NCBI GenBank assembly: GCA_006384855.1
Contig: VCJN01000448.1
Span: 62,001 to 126,000 of the forward strand
Direction: 5' to 3'
Length of the DNA stretch: 64,000 nucleotides
Source of the DNA: Tetraselmis striata
Lineage: Eukaryota > Chlorophyta > Chlorodendrophyceae > Chlorodendrales > Chlorodendraceae
The first letter of the stretch is position 1; every line of letters begins with the position of its first letter. The position numbers were made by a program, and so were the translations under genes. This document shows, in pieces, positions 11,299 through 23,100 of the stretch. The notes under the pieces are model-generated. The model worked only from the letters and a program-made list of their open reading frames with translations. It did no database searches and was not told the origin of the DNA.

Positions 11299-12876
11299 TT
11301 GTCCGTGATTTTTCCCCGGAGAAAAAGAACAGTCGCGTGCTACCGTGCGTGCTTTTTCAGTCGCGCAGTTTTTCACGCAAAGCGTTTCACTAATAATAAA
11401 GTAGGCATAATGGGATACCATGGGGATGATCAGCCAAGTCGGGCGCGCCCCAACACGTGGACGTCGGGAACTGTGCGGTGGTTAGATCGACTAGCTAGGG
11501 CGAACGTAGGGCTAGCTGAGGGGGCGCACCCTCCACTTGAATGGAGGTCACTAGCCGCGTGCGATGCCGCTAAACTAGTAAAGGCATCGGTGTGGGCGCG
11601 TTACGAATCGTCGGTATCGTTAGCACGCAATAAAACCCGGGGCAGCATATATGTCCATGCGTCTTATGCGCCATACCCGTTGCCACAGTACGGTGTGGGT
11701 GTCCCCGCGGGGTTTGTGGCCGGGCTGCACATTATGATACAATTACGCACCACCGGAGTATTTCGTTCCCACTGCCCGCCGATTGGCCCGGATTCATGCC
11801 ATGCCTGAGCGGTTCCTGGAACACTGCCCTGCATGTGGCGCAGGTGAATCTGAGACTATCGAACATATGTTGGTGGAGTGCCCGCGGTGGGGGTATCACC
11901 GTCATAATTTTGGGTTGTTAGTTCCGGAGTTCGGGGATTTTATTAGTACAGTGACACTACCCCTATAGTGAACCTACCCCTATAGTTACACGGGTGGTGG
12001 GGGGGGGGGGGGGGGGGGGGGACGCTTAGCACCGTATCGTGTAAGCTACCCTATAATGAACAGTTGCTATAGTGACCGTACCTCACTATAGGGGGTCCCA
12101 AATCATGTTCCCTACCTCTATAGTGAACCACCAGTACTTGACGTTAGTACCGGCTGCGGTGGCGGCGTGCGGTGGCGGCGTGCGCGGCACGGCTCTAGAC
12201 AACTGTACTGTCACAGTGTTGGCGGAACATATTCATTGCGTGCATGCTGCCACAACAACAACGCAAGTCTCGCCGCCATGGCGGAACCCGCTCATCGCTG
12301 CTGCTATGCCATGCACTCAGTAGTTGCTGCCAGAGGAGAGCCCGGCGGGCCAGAGCTGAAGGAGTGTGGTGTAGCGGGTTGCACCACACTCCTGCCCCAC
12401 TTGTGGCGTCGTGTGCCAGGGCCAAGTTTCCCTTCGAAGTACAGTGATGCGCGAAAGGGTAGAAAGGTTGCAACCCACGGATGAGAACCCCCATCCCACT
12501 CCGGGCTGGCCTGGGGTGCTGTTTGATGTAACACGAGAGGGTTCCCATGCGTTTTCAGGACAGTCGCTCGCCCCACCATCAAGCTATCCGTCTGTCACTA
12601 CCTTCACAGTGAAAATCCTATCCCGATAGTGAACATTTCACTGTAGAGGTAGGCACCCCGAAGGCTACAGTGAATACCCCGATAGTGAACCTACCCCTAT
12701 AGTGAACAGAGGGGGGAGGGGGGGGGGGGTGAATATTCACTATAGGGGTAGTGTCACTGTAGTGAGGTTATTGCGTCAACACCTGAGGACTCAGCGTCCA
12801 GGACTTCACTGCCTTTATTCTGGTCCCCCCCTCCCTTCACGGCGCCCTGGATTGTACTGGGACTGGGAATTTTTTT
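11299..12876 (+). mobile_element. LINE (non-LTR retrotransposon) 3' remnant, split by a MITE
   Basis: Two plus-strand frames (11299-11808 and 11783-11968) overlap by a frameshift near 11790. The first ends in GLHIMIQLRTTGVF and the second has FLEHCPACGAGESETIEHML followed by VECPRW, the C-x2-C...H...C zinc module found at the C terminus of many LINE polymerases. An 811-bp MITE at 11949-12759 interrupts the frame after GDFIS. Joining the flanks across the single TA target keeps the frame open for about 35 more codons, to a TAG near 12878. The polymerase palm is absent, as expected for a 5'-truncated copy. Confidence 0.7.
11949..12759. mobile_element. 811-bp Tc1/mariner-type MITE
   Basis: A perfect 24-bp terminal inverted repeat, beginning CAGTGACACTACCCC, occupies 11949-11972 and 12736-12759. 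It is flanked on both sides by TA (11947-11948 and 12760-12761), the target duplication of the Tc1/mariner superfamily. Near both ends, variants of CCCTATAGTGAAC recur several times in both orientations (for example near 12045, 12085, 12118, 12625, 12690), giving a nested subterminal repeat array. A 23-base G run lies at 11999-12021. There is no transposase. It sits inside a LINE reading frame, so it inserted after the LINE. Confidence 0.88.
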
Positions 12877-12879
12877 CTA

Positions 12880-13894
12880 GCTATGACGTCGGGCCCTCCC
12901 TCACATTATTGCCTTTTTCTGTTGCACATGTAAGGATTATCGCACTCGAAATGCTTTGCTCCGCAGGATGGGGCTTGCAGTACTCGAATGGGCCAACGCC
13001 CAAACGGGTAGGGCGGACCTTTCGTGCTCAGTGCCGGGTATTTTCTTGGCAGTGTTTTAAACGGTGATTCAACAGTGTTGGAAATTCCGTCACTGGCCTT
13101 TAAACAGTCTTGCAGAATGCTTCGGCAATTTGCTTGACTATAATGGAGCGCTTATGGAGCGCTTGCCCTTGTGGAGCGCTTATTTCAGGCTTGTGTCTCT
13201 CGTCTTTTGCTGGCAACCTTTCATAGTTGCTGTTAGTTCTGTTTGTAGTGCGATTTTGTGAAAGCCCTAAGGATTAATTTGTAATATATACTATAATTGA
13301 CCGTCGCCTACCCAGGGCTTTCCGGAAGTGGATTGCTGCCTAGACGGCCGTCGTTCGTAGAGACGCTGCAAGGGTTTCACTGGTGCCAGTCCTGTCTCGG
13401 GGGCGGGAAAAACCACGAGGATGAGGAGGTGGTGTTTTTTTCCCCTGGAGGGGGTAGTGGTACAAGGCGAATGACTGCTGCCCGGCAACTCTGAGCCAGC
13501 GGCAACATCCCGCAAAGGCGATTAACAACGGCCCGTCGACCTGTCTAAACAGCGGCGGCAGCGCACTCTGCGTAAGCCGGCACTCTGGCGGAGTGACACC
13601 GCCAGCCGGCGGAGGCGGCGGGCGCCGTCGCGAGCGACCGAGCGCTGGGAGCTGGGCGCATCCGCCCCCTGCCAGCGAGTCGGACGCATAGCCACCAGGG
13701 ACGCCGTCGTCCGGGCGGCGTGGCCATGGCGGGAGCGGGACACGCGGGCCCGGGGGCACGGGACCCGCGCGTGGAACGGTGGATAAACGCGACCCCAACG
13801 TTCGTTAGGGTTCGTCCGCCTCGCCCCTCCTGCCGTCACCCACTGAGCCCAGTAGGCTGACGCCGCCGCCCCTGTCGCCGTCGCCGTCGCCACT

Positions 13895-13926
<32 letters not shown>

Positions 13927-14153
13927 TTTGGCAGGGCAAAAAGACGCATTCCCCCCTGCCCCCGTCTAACCCACCAACGTTTAAAAAGTCGTCCTGCTGC
14001 CCTTCCGCCTGCCTGCTTTCCTCCTTGCCCTTCCCTCCACCTCAAACACCCACCTCTGCAGCTACATACTATTATGCAAGCTCGCCATCGTGTGCCCCCC
14101 GGACCATTCACTGCCCCGGTACCCTGCACCTACCGCGGCGCTGGCCCTCGCAG
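12880..14153. other. Spacer and possible 5' region of the carrier gene
   Basis: 12880-13290 shows no gene. At 13342-13398 is a short sequence repeated in inverse orientation near 51051-51118. An ATG at 13726 opens a 44-codon frame (MAGAGHAGPGARDPRVERW) that could be a first exon of the carrier, but no donor with the needed phase can be chosen with confidence. A 31-base C run occupies 13896-13926. Confidence 0.3.
13896..13926. repeat. 31-base poly(C) run
   Basis: Uninterrupted C run upstream of the first visible carrier exon. It is one of more than fifteen G/C homopolymers of 18 bases or more in the window. Confidence 0.9.
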
Positions 14154-16153
14154 GAGATGCTGGCAGGTGGGGTGGCGGGCGGCATCGCCAAGACGAGCGT
14201 GGCCCCCTTGGAGCGCACAAAGATTATGTTCCAGGTCCCCCCCCCCCCCCCTTGCCCGCCGTGCAACTTGTCACGCCACCCATGCCACTTTGTTGTGATA
14301 CGGGTTTCGATTCCCTGCTACCTTTGGGCGGCTGCAGACCAACCAAGTTCCGCCAGGGCATGGCGTGTGGCGAACCCTTAAGGATATCTCTGCCCGCGAA
14401 GGCTGGCGAGGGATGCTCAAGTGCCCCCCCCCCCCCCCCCCCCCCTTCCTCTCCCATTGCCCCACCACACCCACCCACCTGCCATCAGAGGTGGAGGCAG
14501 CTGGTCGGGTTGGAACGGCTGCACCGGCTGGCAGGGTGAGCTGAATGTGGGGTAACACGTGGCGCGCAGGGGAAACACCGCCACCGTGGCGCGCATCATC
14601 CCCTACTCGGCCATCCACTTCTGGGCGTACGAGCACTTCCGGCGGATACTGGTCAGCGAGGCTCAAACTCGCGGTGAGCGCCGTGTCTCTGCGTCTATGG
14701 AGAGGAGAACAAAGGACGCCGCCCCCCCCTACATGGACACAGAGGCACGGCGCTCACTCCCCCCCCCCCCCCCCCCCCTTTGCCCCAACCCCATCCACAG
14801 GCGTCAAGCCCGGCCCATGGCTTGACCTGCTGGCTGGCTCCTCCGCCGGCGCGGTGGCGGTGGTGTTGACCTACCCCCTAGACCTAGTGAGAACACGCAT
14901 GGCATGGCAAGTGGACCTGCCAGCGGCAACCGCGGGCAACTCCGGTCCGGCCACCAAAGTGGGGAGAAACATGGCGGCGGCGCCGTTGCGGCCGGGTGGC
15001 GCGGGGCGCCAGGATTGCCAGGGCGGCGCCGGCCCGCCCGGGGCGAGCACGCAGAGCGCTGCCAAGCTTAGTGCTTCCACGGGCGGGGGCGGGGGAAGCC
15101 GGGCGAGGCTGAGCATGGCCGGCACGGCGAAGCGCGTGGTGGCTCGGGAGGGGCTGCTCGGGCTGTACAGCGGCATGGGGCCCGCGTTGATGGGAATCCT
15201 GCCCTACTCCGGCATCAAGTTTTACGTATATCAGAGCCTGAAGCAGCACTACAGGTGAGCCCCCTCTCCCCGGGCGGCAACGTGCCTTGGGCAACAGCGG
15301 GCAACAGGGGAGAGAGGAGGATGGGGCGGCAGGGCGTTGAGTATATGTGTGCACCCATAGTGTTATGTTGCATCGCCGTACCGGTATGGGTCAAAAGATA
15401 CATCATTCAGTTGAGCGTGTGTGTGTGGTGGTGGTGGTGGGGGGGGGGGCATATACATCTTGACATTAGAACATTCAGCCTCCCTCTGTCTATATGTCGT
15501 GGATGTTATGACGCCTCTGTTTCCATGTCTCACTCCATGTTGTATGTGCCTATTAGCGTACCGCACATCCATATCCCAATGTGAAGTTGGGACCCGGAAA
15601 CAGTAGCTCTTCCGCACGCGCGGAGGTTTGTGTGTGTGTCTGTGTCCTTCGGGCGGATAGCAACGCGTGACGTGCATATGCACCCGGCCAGCTATCTCAT
15701 TTGTCCAGCATGCACCGAGGGGACTTGCGCGGGCATGTTGCACTGCGCCCCTTAAGCGTCCCGCCCATGTCTGTACGCCGCAGGCACTTGGCAGTGGTCC
15801 GCGGCGACGGCGCGCCCGCCCGCCTGCCGTTGCCGCTGATGCTGGCGTTTGGGGCGGCGGCGGGCCTGGTGGGGCAAACGCTCACGTACCCGCTGGACAT
15901 CGCGCGGCGGCGCATGCAGGTGCAAGGCGCGCAGGCGCTGGAGGCCGAGGCCGCGGGTGTGCCCCACGCCGCGCGGCCCACGGTGTACCGCAGCACGCTG
16001 GCGTGCCTGGCGGGCGTTGCGCGGCAAGGCGGCGTGCGGGCGCTGTTCTACGGGCTGCAGATCAACTACATCAAGGTGGTGCCGTCCACCGCGCTGGGCT
16101 TCATGATCTACGACTACATGAAGTTCTGGCTGCTGCTTCCAAACCACTTGTGA
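14154..16153 (+). CDS. Mitochondrial carrier family protein (SLC25), 5' end missing
   Basis: An inner-membrane metabolite carrier, by sequence closest in style to the coenzyme A/adenine nucleotide branch (SLC25A42/SLC25A16/Leu5-like); the substrate is inferred. Exons are 14154-14234, 14338-14420, 14570-14673, 14801-15254 and 15784-16153, each bounded by AG/GT with matching phase and giving 363 residues. All three carrier repeats show their signature: APLERTKIMFQ (repeat 1), YPLDLVRTRM (repeat 2) and YPLDIARRRMQ (repeat 3), with the GxxxG-type helices around them (LAGGVAGGIAKT, LLAGSSAGAVAVVL). The second matrix loop holds a Gly/Ala/Ser-rich insertion of about 60 residues, unusual for the family. 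The first visible exon starts just before helix 1, so a short N-terminal exon is missing. Introns 1 and 2 have poly(C) starting 2-3 bases after the donor GT. Confidence 0.93.
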
Positions 16154-17189
16154 GCGGTTCTGCTCAAACAGCAGGCGATGCGGACACGTTACGTGCCGCG
16201 TCAAGGAGTGTGTACTATCAAGGCTGCGGTGCCAACGATATGGCCCAACGACGGCAATCACCGGATGATACCATGGAGCTATTATGCTGTCATCATGCCG
16301 CCGTTTCCTCATCAGGAGAAATGGGGCCCATTTGGGACGCGCCATGCGATACGGGGCCTGGCATTATAAGGCACACACGTGCTCACCCACATACATTGCC
16401 AGCCGCGGGCGCCCCGTCACCTTTGGCAATAGTGGATGAGGGGTTACACATGGGGGAGGACCCACGTGGAAAACACACGTGTCGCACCCCACTGTATTCG
16501 CTTTGACGGGGCTTAGCCTATAGAAAGACAAGACGCCAGCGGAGGTAGACATTTGACAAACTGGAGGATACGCGGCTAACAACTGCCAGAGGAAAACGAT
16601 ACATTCAAGGACTTGACGTCGTGCTGCGTGAGGCCAGGGTTTGAAGCAGTATAGTCGAGGTGTTTTAGGCCAAGGGGGGGGGGGCAGCAGCCACCGCCCT
16701 CCCTCCCTCTACATGTGACATCTCAACAGCCAGGTGCGATGGGACACGTTGTACCAAGGTTGCTCCCTTGCTTGACGTGCGATTTGCTATGATACATACT
16801 CGTCCACTCGTGACAACATCCTGGCTCAAGCCACTTGTACATCTCCCAAGGGAGGGGCTTTGTGAAAGCCGGGAGGGGGGGGGGGGGAGGGGGCGGGGAG
16901 CTCTGCAGGACTTTTCCAGCTGGCGGAACAAGTGAATAGTGTTAAGGGTTATCTGATATAGTCACGCGTCGATTCACACTTCCTGTCTTTCATGCCACAG
17001 CGTGTCCGCGTCTGCGCCATAGCTAAATGCCCCGGTTTATCGACCCGAAGTAAGCCCAAGAATGAGCGCTGGCGATGCCCCAACCAACCGGCAGCCTCCC
17101 TAGCCCCCTCATTCCCCTGGAAGTACTCAGCATAGTGAGGGTTTACATCGAACCATTCAGAAGGCCACCCCCCGCGAGGGTCGGCCCGC
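16154..17189. other. Intergenic, no gene recognised
   Basis: Convergent spacer between the carrier (+) and the propeller-hydroxylase gene (-). It holds G-runs near 16674 and 16876. On the minus strand, TGTAA at 17143-17147 is a possible poly(A) signal for the gene ending at 17190. Confidence 0.4.
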
Positions 17190-20100
17190 CTAGCACACGA
17201 TCAGCTTGCTCTTGTAGTGACACACCTGCCCGCGGTGCAACGTCCGCAGCCCCACCGGGGCCTCCATCACGTCGATCACCAGGTGGATGCGCGGCACCGC
17301 GCTCCCGTTCTGCAGCCACACGGGTGCACACCAAGCGCGGCAGGGGTCATCAGTGCCGCCTAGACGAGGCTTTCCATTTGGGGGCGCCATCACAGCCGGT
17401 CTGAAGAGGTCTCGAGCAGGGCTATGGGAGGCATCCCCGCTGCATGTGCTCATCACGGGTGCCTCCCGAGCGCCCCAGGGGCAGCCCCAACACGCCCCAT
17501 GGCCGCGCGGTTCAGAGGGCCCTCAAGATGTTTGGCATCGACACCACACGACAGCCAATTGTGACCGATCGCATAGCATGGCGCCAAGCGCTGAAGCACG
17601 GCAACTTCATGAAAGGCAAGCCGAAGAAGCGCAGACGCAACCCTGACGAAACATATATGTACATGAGCTAGCAGCAGAAGGCGATATCAGGAAATTACCA
17701 AAAAAATGGAAAATCAGAAAGGTCCTCTAAAGCGAAGCCCAACGTCTCCTGCGTACTGTGGCCCCATTCCTTGTGTACTGTACATTCCTTGTCTGCTCGG
17801 TCGAGCGGTGGTCTCCTACTCAGGAGGTCCAAGGTTCGATTCCTGGCTCTGTCATTTCAGGGCAATGTCGGCCGGGCCCGTGTCCCGGGCTTACCCGATT
17901 GATGCATTGGTATCCCTTCGGGGTTCGAATGACGCAACGGTCTAATGGCTATGCCAGACCTACGGCTGCAGGTGTCGCAACCCGTTCTGTGCTGGGGCGG
18001 CTTCAGCCGATGACCCGGGGCTGACTCTACATTTAGTGCACGTGAGTGCCTAGTTCCGATACGATGATACTCTCCGCGTGCCAGGCTGGGTGCACCAGCA
18101 GGGAGGGGCACCGGGCGCCTCTCATCGCCCTGCTCGGCACCCGAGCGGACTGGCCGTGGCGTGTCGTGAGCGAGAGGCGAAGTCACGGAAATATAATGCC
18201 GGGCGCATACGTACGGGACAAAAGTGATCAAAAGTGAACACAAGATTCGCAAAAGCGATCACGCGTGCTGCTGTTGTGCCCCCATTCATTCCGCGTGTGT
18301 TCGGCGCGCTTTCCCACCTGACTATTTTCTGTCCCAGTTTTGCCCGATTGCCAGTGCTTGAGATCGGGGGGAGGGCCGCACCTTCAGATAGTGCATGCGC
18401 CGGTTGTTGAGCTCAAACACGTCGCCCTCACCGTACAGCAGCTGCGAGCACTCCGCCTGCTCGGCGCCGGCGCTGTCGCGCCCGCAAATGTGGAACTCGG
18501 CGCCTGGGGCCACGGAGAGCGGCACGTGGATGCGGTGGCCGCGCCGCACCCAGGCCCCGTCATCCTACGCGTGGGCATGCCGGCCACACTCAGCGCGAAT
18601 GCGAGAGTAGAGTAATGAGGTGCTTCTGCCGGTAGTTGCTCTTACATTCGCATGTGGGGCACAAATACACGTGGCGCTGATGCGGTAATGAGAGCACTGC
18701 ACATGGAAAAACTTGCCCAACCTAAACGGGGACGAAACTATGGCGGGGCGGTGACAAAATCTCCTGTGGGTAGCATGCCACCCCAACCCGACGCGTGTAT
18801 TGATCGTTGTTTCTCAGGTTCGACGTAATACACATAGGCACATACACGTGATATACATAATAAATAGAGACAGAGTGTCGTCAGGATCATTGAATATGCA
18901 TGTATAAATGTACGTACCGCATAATGACATGACATGGCACTGCCAGCAGCCCAGCCGGCAGGCGGACACGATCAGATGGCGTGGGAAAGAGGGAGGCAAT
19001 GGGGCACGCCGCGCGGCGCACCTGGTGGTGGTTGATGACCGTCCCGGGCTTCATGCGGGCCAGCTGCAGCCGGATCACGTTGCCCTTGTCCGCGCCAAGC
19101 ACGCTGTCCAGGATGCGGTCCAGGTGCTCAGCGTAGCGCCTGCGTGCGGAGCACAAAGGAACCGTCAGACTCTCCAGCGACAGAGCCGCTCGTGCTGCAT
19201 TGGCGCCGCGTGGGGGCAAAAAGGGGGGGGGGGGGGGAGTACTCGTAAAAGGGGAAGCGGTAGGCCGTCACGTCGCCAGTGAGCTCGCCGTCGCTGAATA
19301 TCAGGTGGATGGACTCCACGCCTGGCTTGACCATCTCCATGTTGCCGGCGCGGCCCTCCAGGTAGGCGTTGTCGCGCTGTCAGCAGCAGCCGCCCGGAGT
19401 GACCAGCCAAGCAAGTCAGGCGTTTACATACAGGAGCTGTGTTCGCCTGAATACAAAGACACACATATAGTATATATATTCTATATATAAACAAATGTAT
19501 ATAATTGTATATATGTGCACGCAAACACAGTATACATAATCTATCTCCTCTGCTCTGCGCAATAAGCATGCCCACCGGTCTGGCCAACTAGGGACCATGT
19601 GGGGCGCGGGGCTGGTGCAAGGGCGGCAAGAGCGGGCCGATGTTGTAGCAACACAGGTAAAGAGTACCACCACTCCCGATGCCGCGGCACCGCATTCCGG
19701 CATCTTCACACAATCCCGCGGCATCGATCATAACGCGCCGCTCGGCCGGCTCGATGCTCGTTTCCAACCATTGCACAGAGGGATCCCCAGGTTCCAGCTA
19801 AACACCAACCTGATGAAGAAGCCCCATGCCTAATCCACAACACACTCGCCCTTCTCGCCTCAGCGCTGGCTCTACGGCAACGTGCTCAGAAACGACACTC
19901 CACCCCCACTCGATCAATTTTGCAACAGCAAAAGCCCCTCTCGGCAAACCCCTCTGACGGCACTACATGAAGGAGGGGAATTGATGAGGGTCAAGCCTCC
20001 GAGGACATGCCACGACGGCGACAAAATGACGCCGAGAAAGGACAAGGATCCGCGGGCACAGATCCAGCGCCCTGCGGTTGCCGCACCCGCTGCACCTCCG

Positions 20101-23100
20101 CGCCCCAGATGCTGTCCGGCTCCGACAGCACCGCCCGCTTGAACGCCCCCACGTCCATGTGCAGCAGCGGCAGGAAGCTGGCGGCGCGCTTGAGGCCCGT
20201 GACCTTTCGCGCCAGCATCATGAACGGCCGGCCGCTCGCCCACTTGCCGCCCACAAACTGCGCCGCGTCTGTCATCTGCGCAACGGCTGCGGACGTCAGA
20301 AAGCGGACAGCGGAGACCCACAAGACCGATGTCTTCTTAGTGGGGAATGGTCGGCGGGCACGGCAGTGGCGCACCGTGTTCCAGTCGATGTCGGACCCCC
20401 TGAGCGCCTTTGCCTCCGCGACCTGGAAGGCTATGTCGCCCAAGGCAGCCGGGGGAGGGGCGTCCTGCGCCGCCGCCCGCTCCGCCGCATGCGCCGCCCA
20501 CACCTCCTTAGCGGTGCGCCCGTCGTCGCTGAGGCGCAGGTAGTTGGCGTGGTAGCCGCTGCCGACCGCCAGGTGCGGCGCGCTGATCGCGTTGAGCAGG
20601 CCGTGCGTGGGAAGCTGCGGCCGCATGACGGCGGGGGGAAGGGGGGGGGGGGGGGCGGGGGGGGGGGGGGGGGGGGGGGGGGGAAGGGGTACGAGTGAGC
20701 CACGGGGTGACGCCCCATTGCGACCTACCAGCAGATAGTAGACATTGGCTCTGCTGCATCCAGCACTGGGGGCATCCCATCTGGGCCGGGTGCCAAGCTT
20801 TTCCCTGCCAGGGGATCTTCGTACGAGTACGTGTTCCCGCATGGCAGCCCTCAATAAACCCGATCCAGCCTGTTCACTCTCTTAAAGGCACTACGGTTCA
20901 ATCCCGTTCACTTTGCTCACACTCGCCCATGGGCGATCTGCAATTAATTGGAACAAATACAGATCAACGATGTGAGCTAGATAGGTTACCGGCGCGGGTC
21001 AGCAACCTCGGCTGCCTGGGGCGGTAACCAGGTCTTCTACCGCGATTTGGAAGTGCTGCGATCTCGCCGGACTGTCTGGCAGGTCATTGGGTTGCTGGGG
21101 TGGGCACAGAGGTGGGGCGGGGAGAAGCGGTCACCTCGAGGCACCACAGCTGCTCCCGTCGCACAAGGTCCACCGCGCACAGCTCCGAGTTGAGGCTGGG
21201 GTCGTTGCGCTGCGAGCGCTCCCGCGGCTGCGACACGCCGAGGTATGCGACGTCGTCCGTTACGGCCATGCCCTTCAGGAAGGGCTTGGGATCCGCGGGC
21301 GCCTGTGGCAATGCACCAGCCATATAGAGAGGAGGGGGGGGGGGGGGGGGGGGGGCTTCCTTAGGTGCACCACAGCGACCTACCCCCCCCCCTCCCCGAT
21401 CCCCTCGAACGCTACCGTCCTGAAATTTGATTGGCATGGATTGCAATTATATTGGGTTCATCATTGGGCGGCAGACCTATAAGGGATCAATATGGTACCC
21501 GGTGTTACATGGGTTCTGACGCACCTACCCCTATGAGAACCTGCAATGCAAGTATGCCTCAACCTGGGGTTGCATGCCAACAACGTTGGAACATTTACTA
21601 CAATCCCGCTATACCTCTGCCCTGTGTAAAGGCCCTCTGACAGGTTTAACAGCTGCTCATTCACAGTGTCGTTACTACCGCACTAGGAGCCGTAACATCG
21701 ATGCAATCATATCGCGAATACTAGAATGAGATTAGCTGAGCAGTTCACATGTGATTCAATTGAGTCATTTGTCTGAGGCCGCTGACTACAATCGGCTCTT
21801 AACGAAATGCACCAGCTGTGGTGAATGCACGGAGTCCGCACCACGACGAGCGAGGCAGAGCGCAGCCAGCCAGCGCCGCCAGGCCCACACAGCGCACCTG
21901 CCACAGCTCCAGCCGCTCCTCCGACTCTGGGTCCACGGCCAGCAGGGCGGCGCGCTGGCTGTCCAGCACCAGCAGCATGCCGCGCCAGTGCACCAGCCCG
22001 TGTGACATGCCGCCCACATCGCTGGCCAAGCCGGCGATGGCGGCTTCCCCGCCGGAGAAGCTCACGTCGGCCATGCGGCTCTTTCCCTGCCGTCACCCCG
22101 GGCAGCCACGCGCTCAACATCGGTCCGCAGAGAAACCCGGGTAGCACTGGCGTTCTTTCATTTCCAGTGGCATCAACATGGCTGTTTTTGGTTATATAGC
22201 AGCTTTGGTGTGTGTGTGGGGGGGGGGGGGGGGGGGGGGGGGGGTACCTTGTTGTGCAGCATCGCCCACAGATGGCCGGGCCGCGTGATGGACGGCGACA
22301 ACGTGTTGACGTGCTGGCGCTCCGTGAACAGCGGGTGCCGCGCCTTGAGCCGCATCGAGGGGAATCCCAGCTCCAGCAGCTCGCCGGTGCCAGTGCTGGC
22401 CGCGTACACCGTGCTCCCCACGCGGATCTGCACGGGAGGGGCGGCAGAGTCAGAGCTAGGGGAGTGTGCCGGCGCCGATGGCACCAGCCGCTGGCAGGGA
22501 ATATAGCAGATCGGATACATGGCAGCAGAGGATGGGAAGCGTTTCTCGGGGTGGCTCACTGCGTCGTGCGTGAAGCGCGAGTCGATGCGCACCCGCTTCA
22601 GCTCCCTCCCTGCGTCAATACGATGACAATGAGACGAGGCAGTACAGGCTACGGAGCAAAGGCAACAGGCAGCGCCGCCTGTATCGTCAGGCCCCCCTTC
22701 CCTGGCGTGCGCTTCTCCTGCAAAGCCCACCTGTGTTGATGTCCAGCTGCAGCAGCCACTCCGCGCTGTCCTTCGGGTGCCAGTTGTGCGGGCGCGACAC
22801 CACCCACAGCGTGGTTGGCGCGCCGTCGACGTCCACCTCATGCCCGGGGAAGTGACCATAGTATATTCCCTACCGAGGGGGGCGCCGCAGTGAGGCTCAG
22901 AGTCGCGTCGTGGGGCGCGGTGGCGTCGGGTGGGGTCGGGTCTGAGCGAGTCGGGGAATCATCTGCTTCTCTCGGGGGGGGGGGGGGGGGGGGGGCGAGG
23001 GGGGCCGGCGGCGGATGGGCACACCTCCCCCTCGTGCAGCACCTGCGCCTCGTGCGTGCGGTAGTTGAACCACAGCAGCCGGGCGTGGGTGGCGATGAGC

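Noticed and set aside
12075-12095. CTCACTATAGGGG resembles the core of a T7-type phage promoter.
   Set aside because: It is one of several variants of the MITE's own end motif (CCCTATAGTGAAC) within the element, and the upstream half of a T7 promoter is absent.
15667-16506. A 279-codon plus frame over the last carrier exon.
   Set aside because: It is an alternative frame of exon 5; the carrier frame has the YPLDIARRRMQ motif and correct phase.
20007-20698. Plus-strand open frames of 178 and 206 codons.
   Set aside because: They are antisense shadows of exons 8 and 9 of the minus-strand hydroxylase gene, whose exons have splice sites and family motifs.
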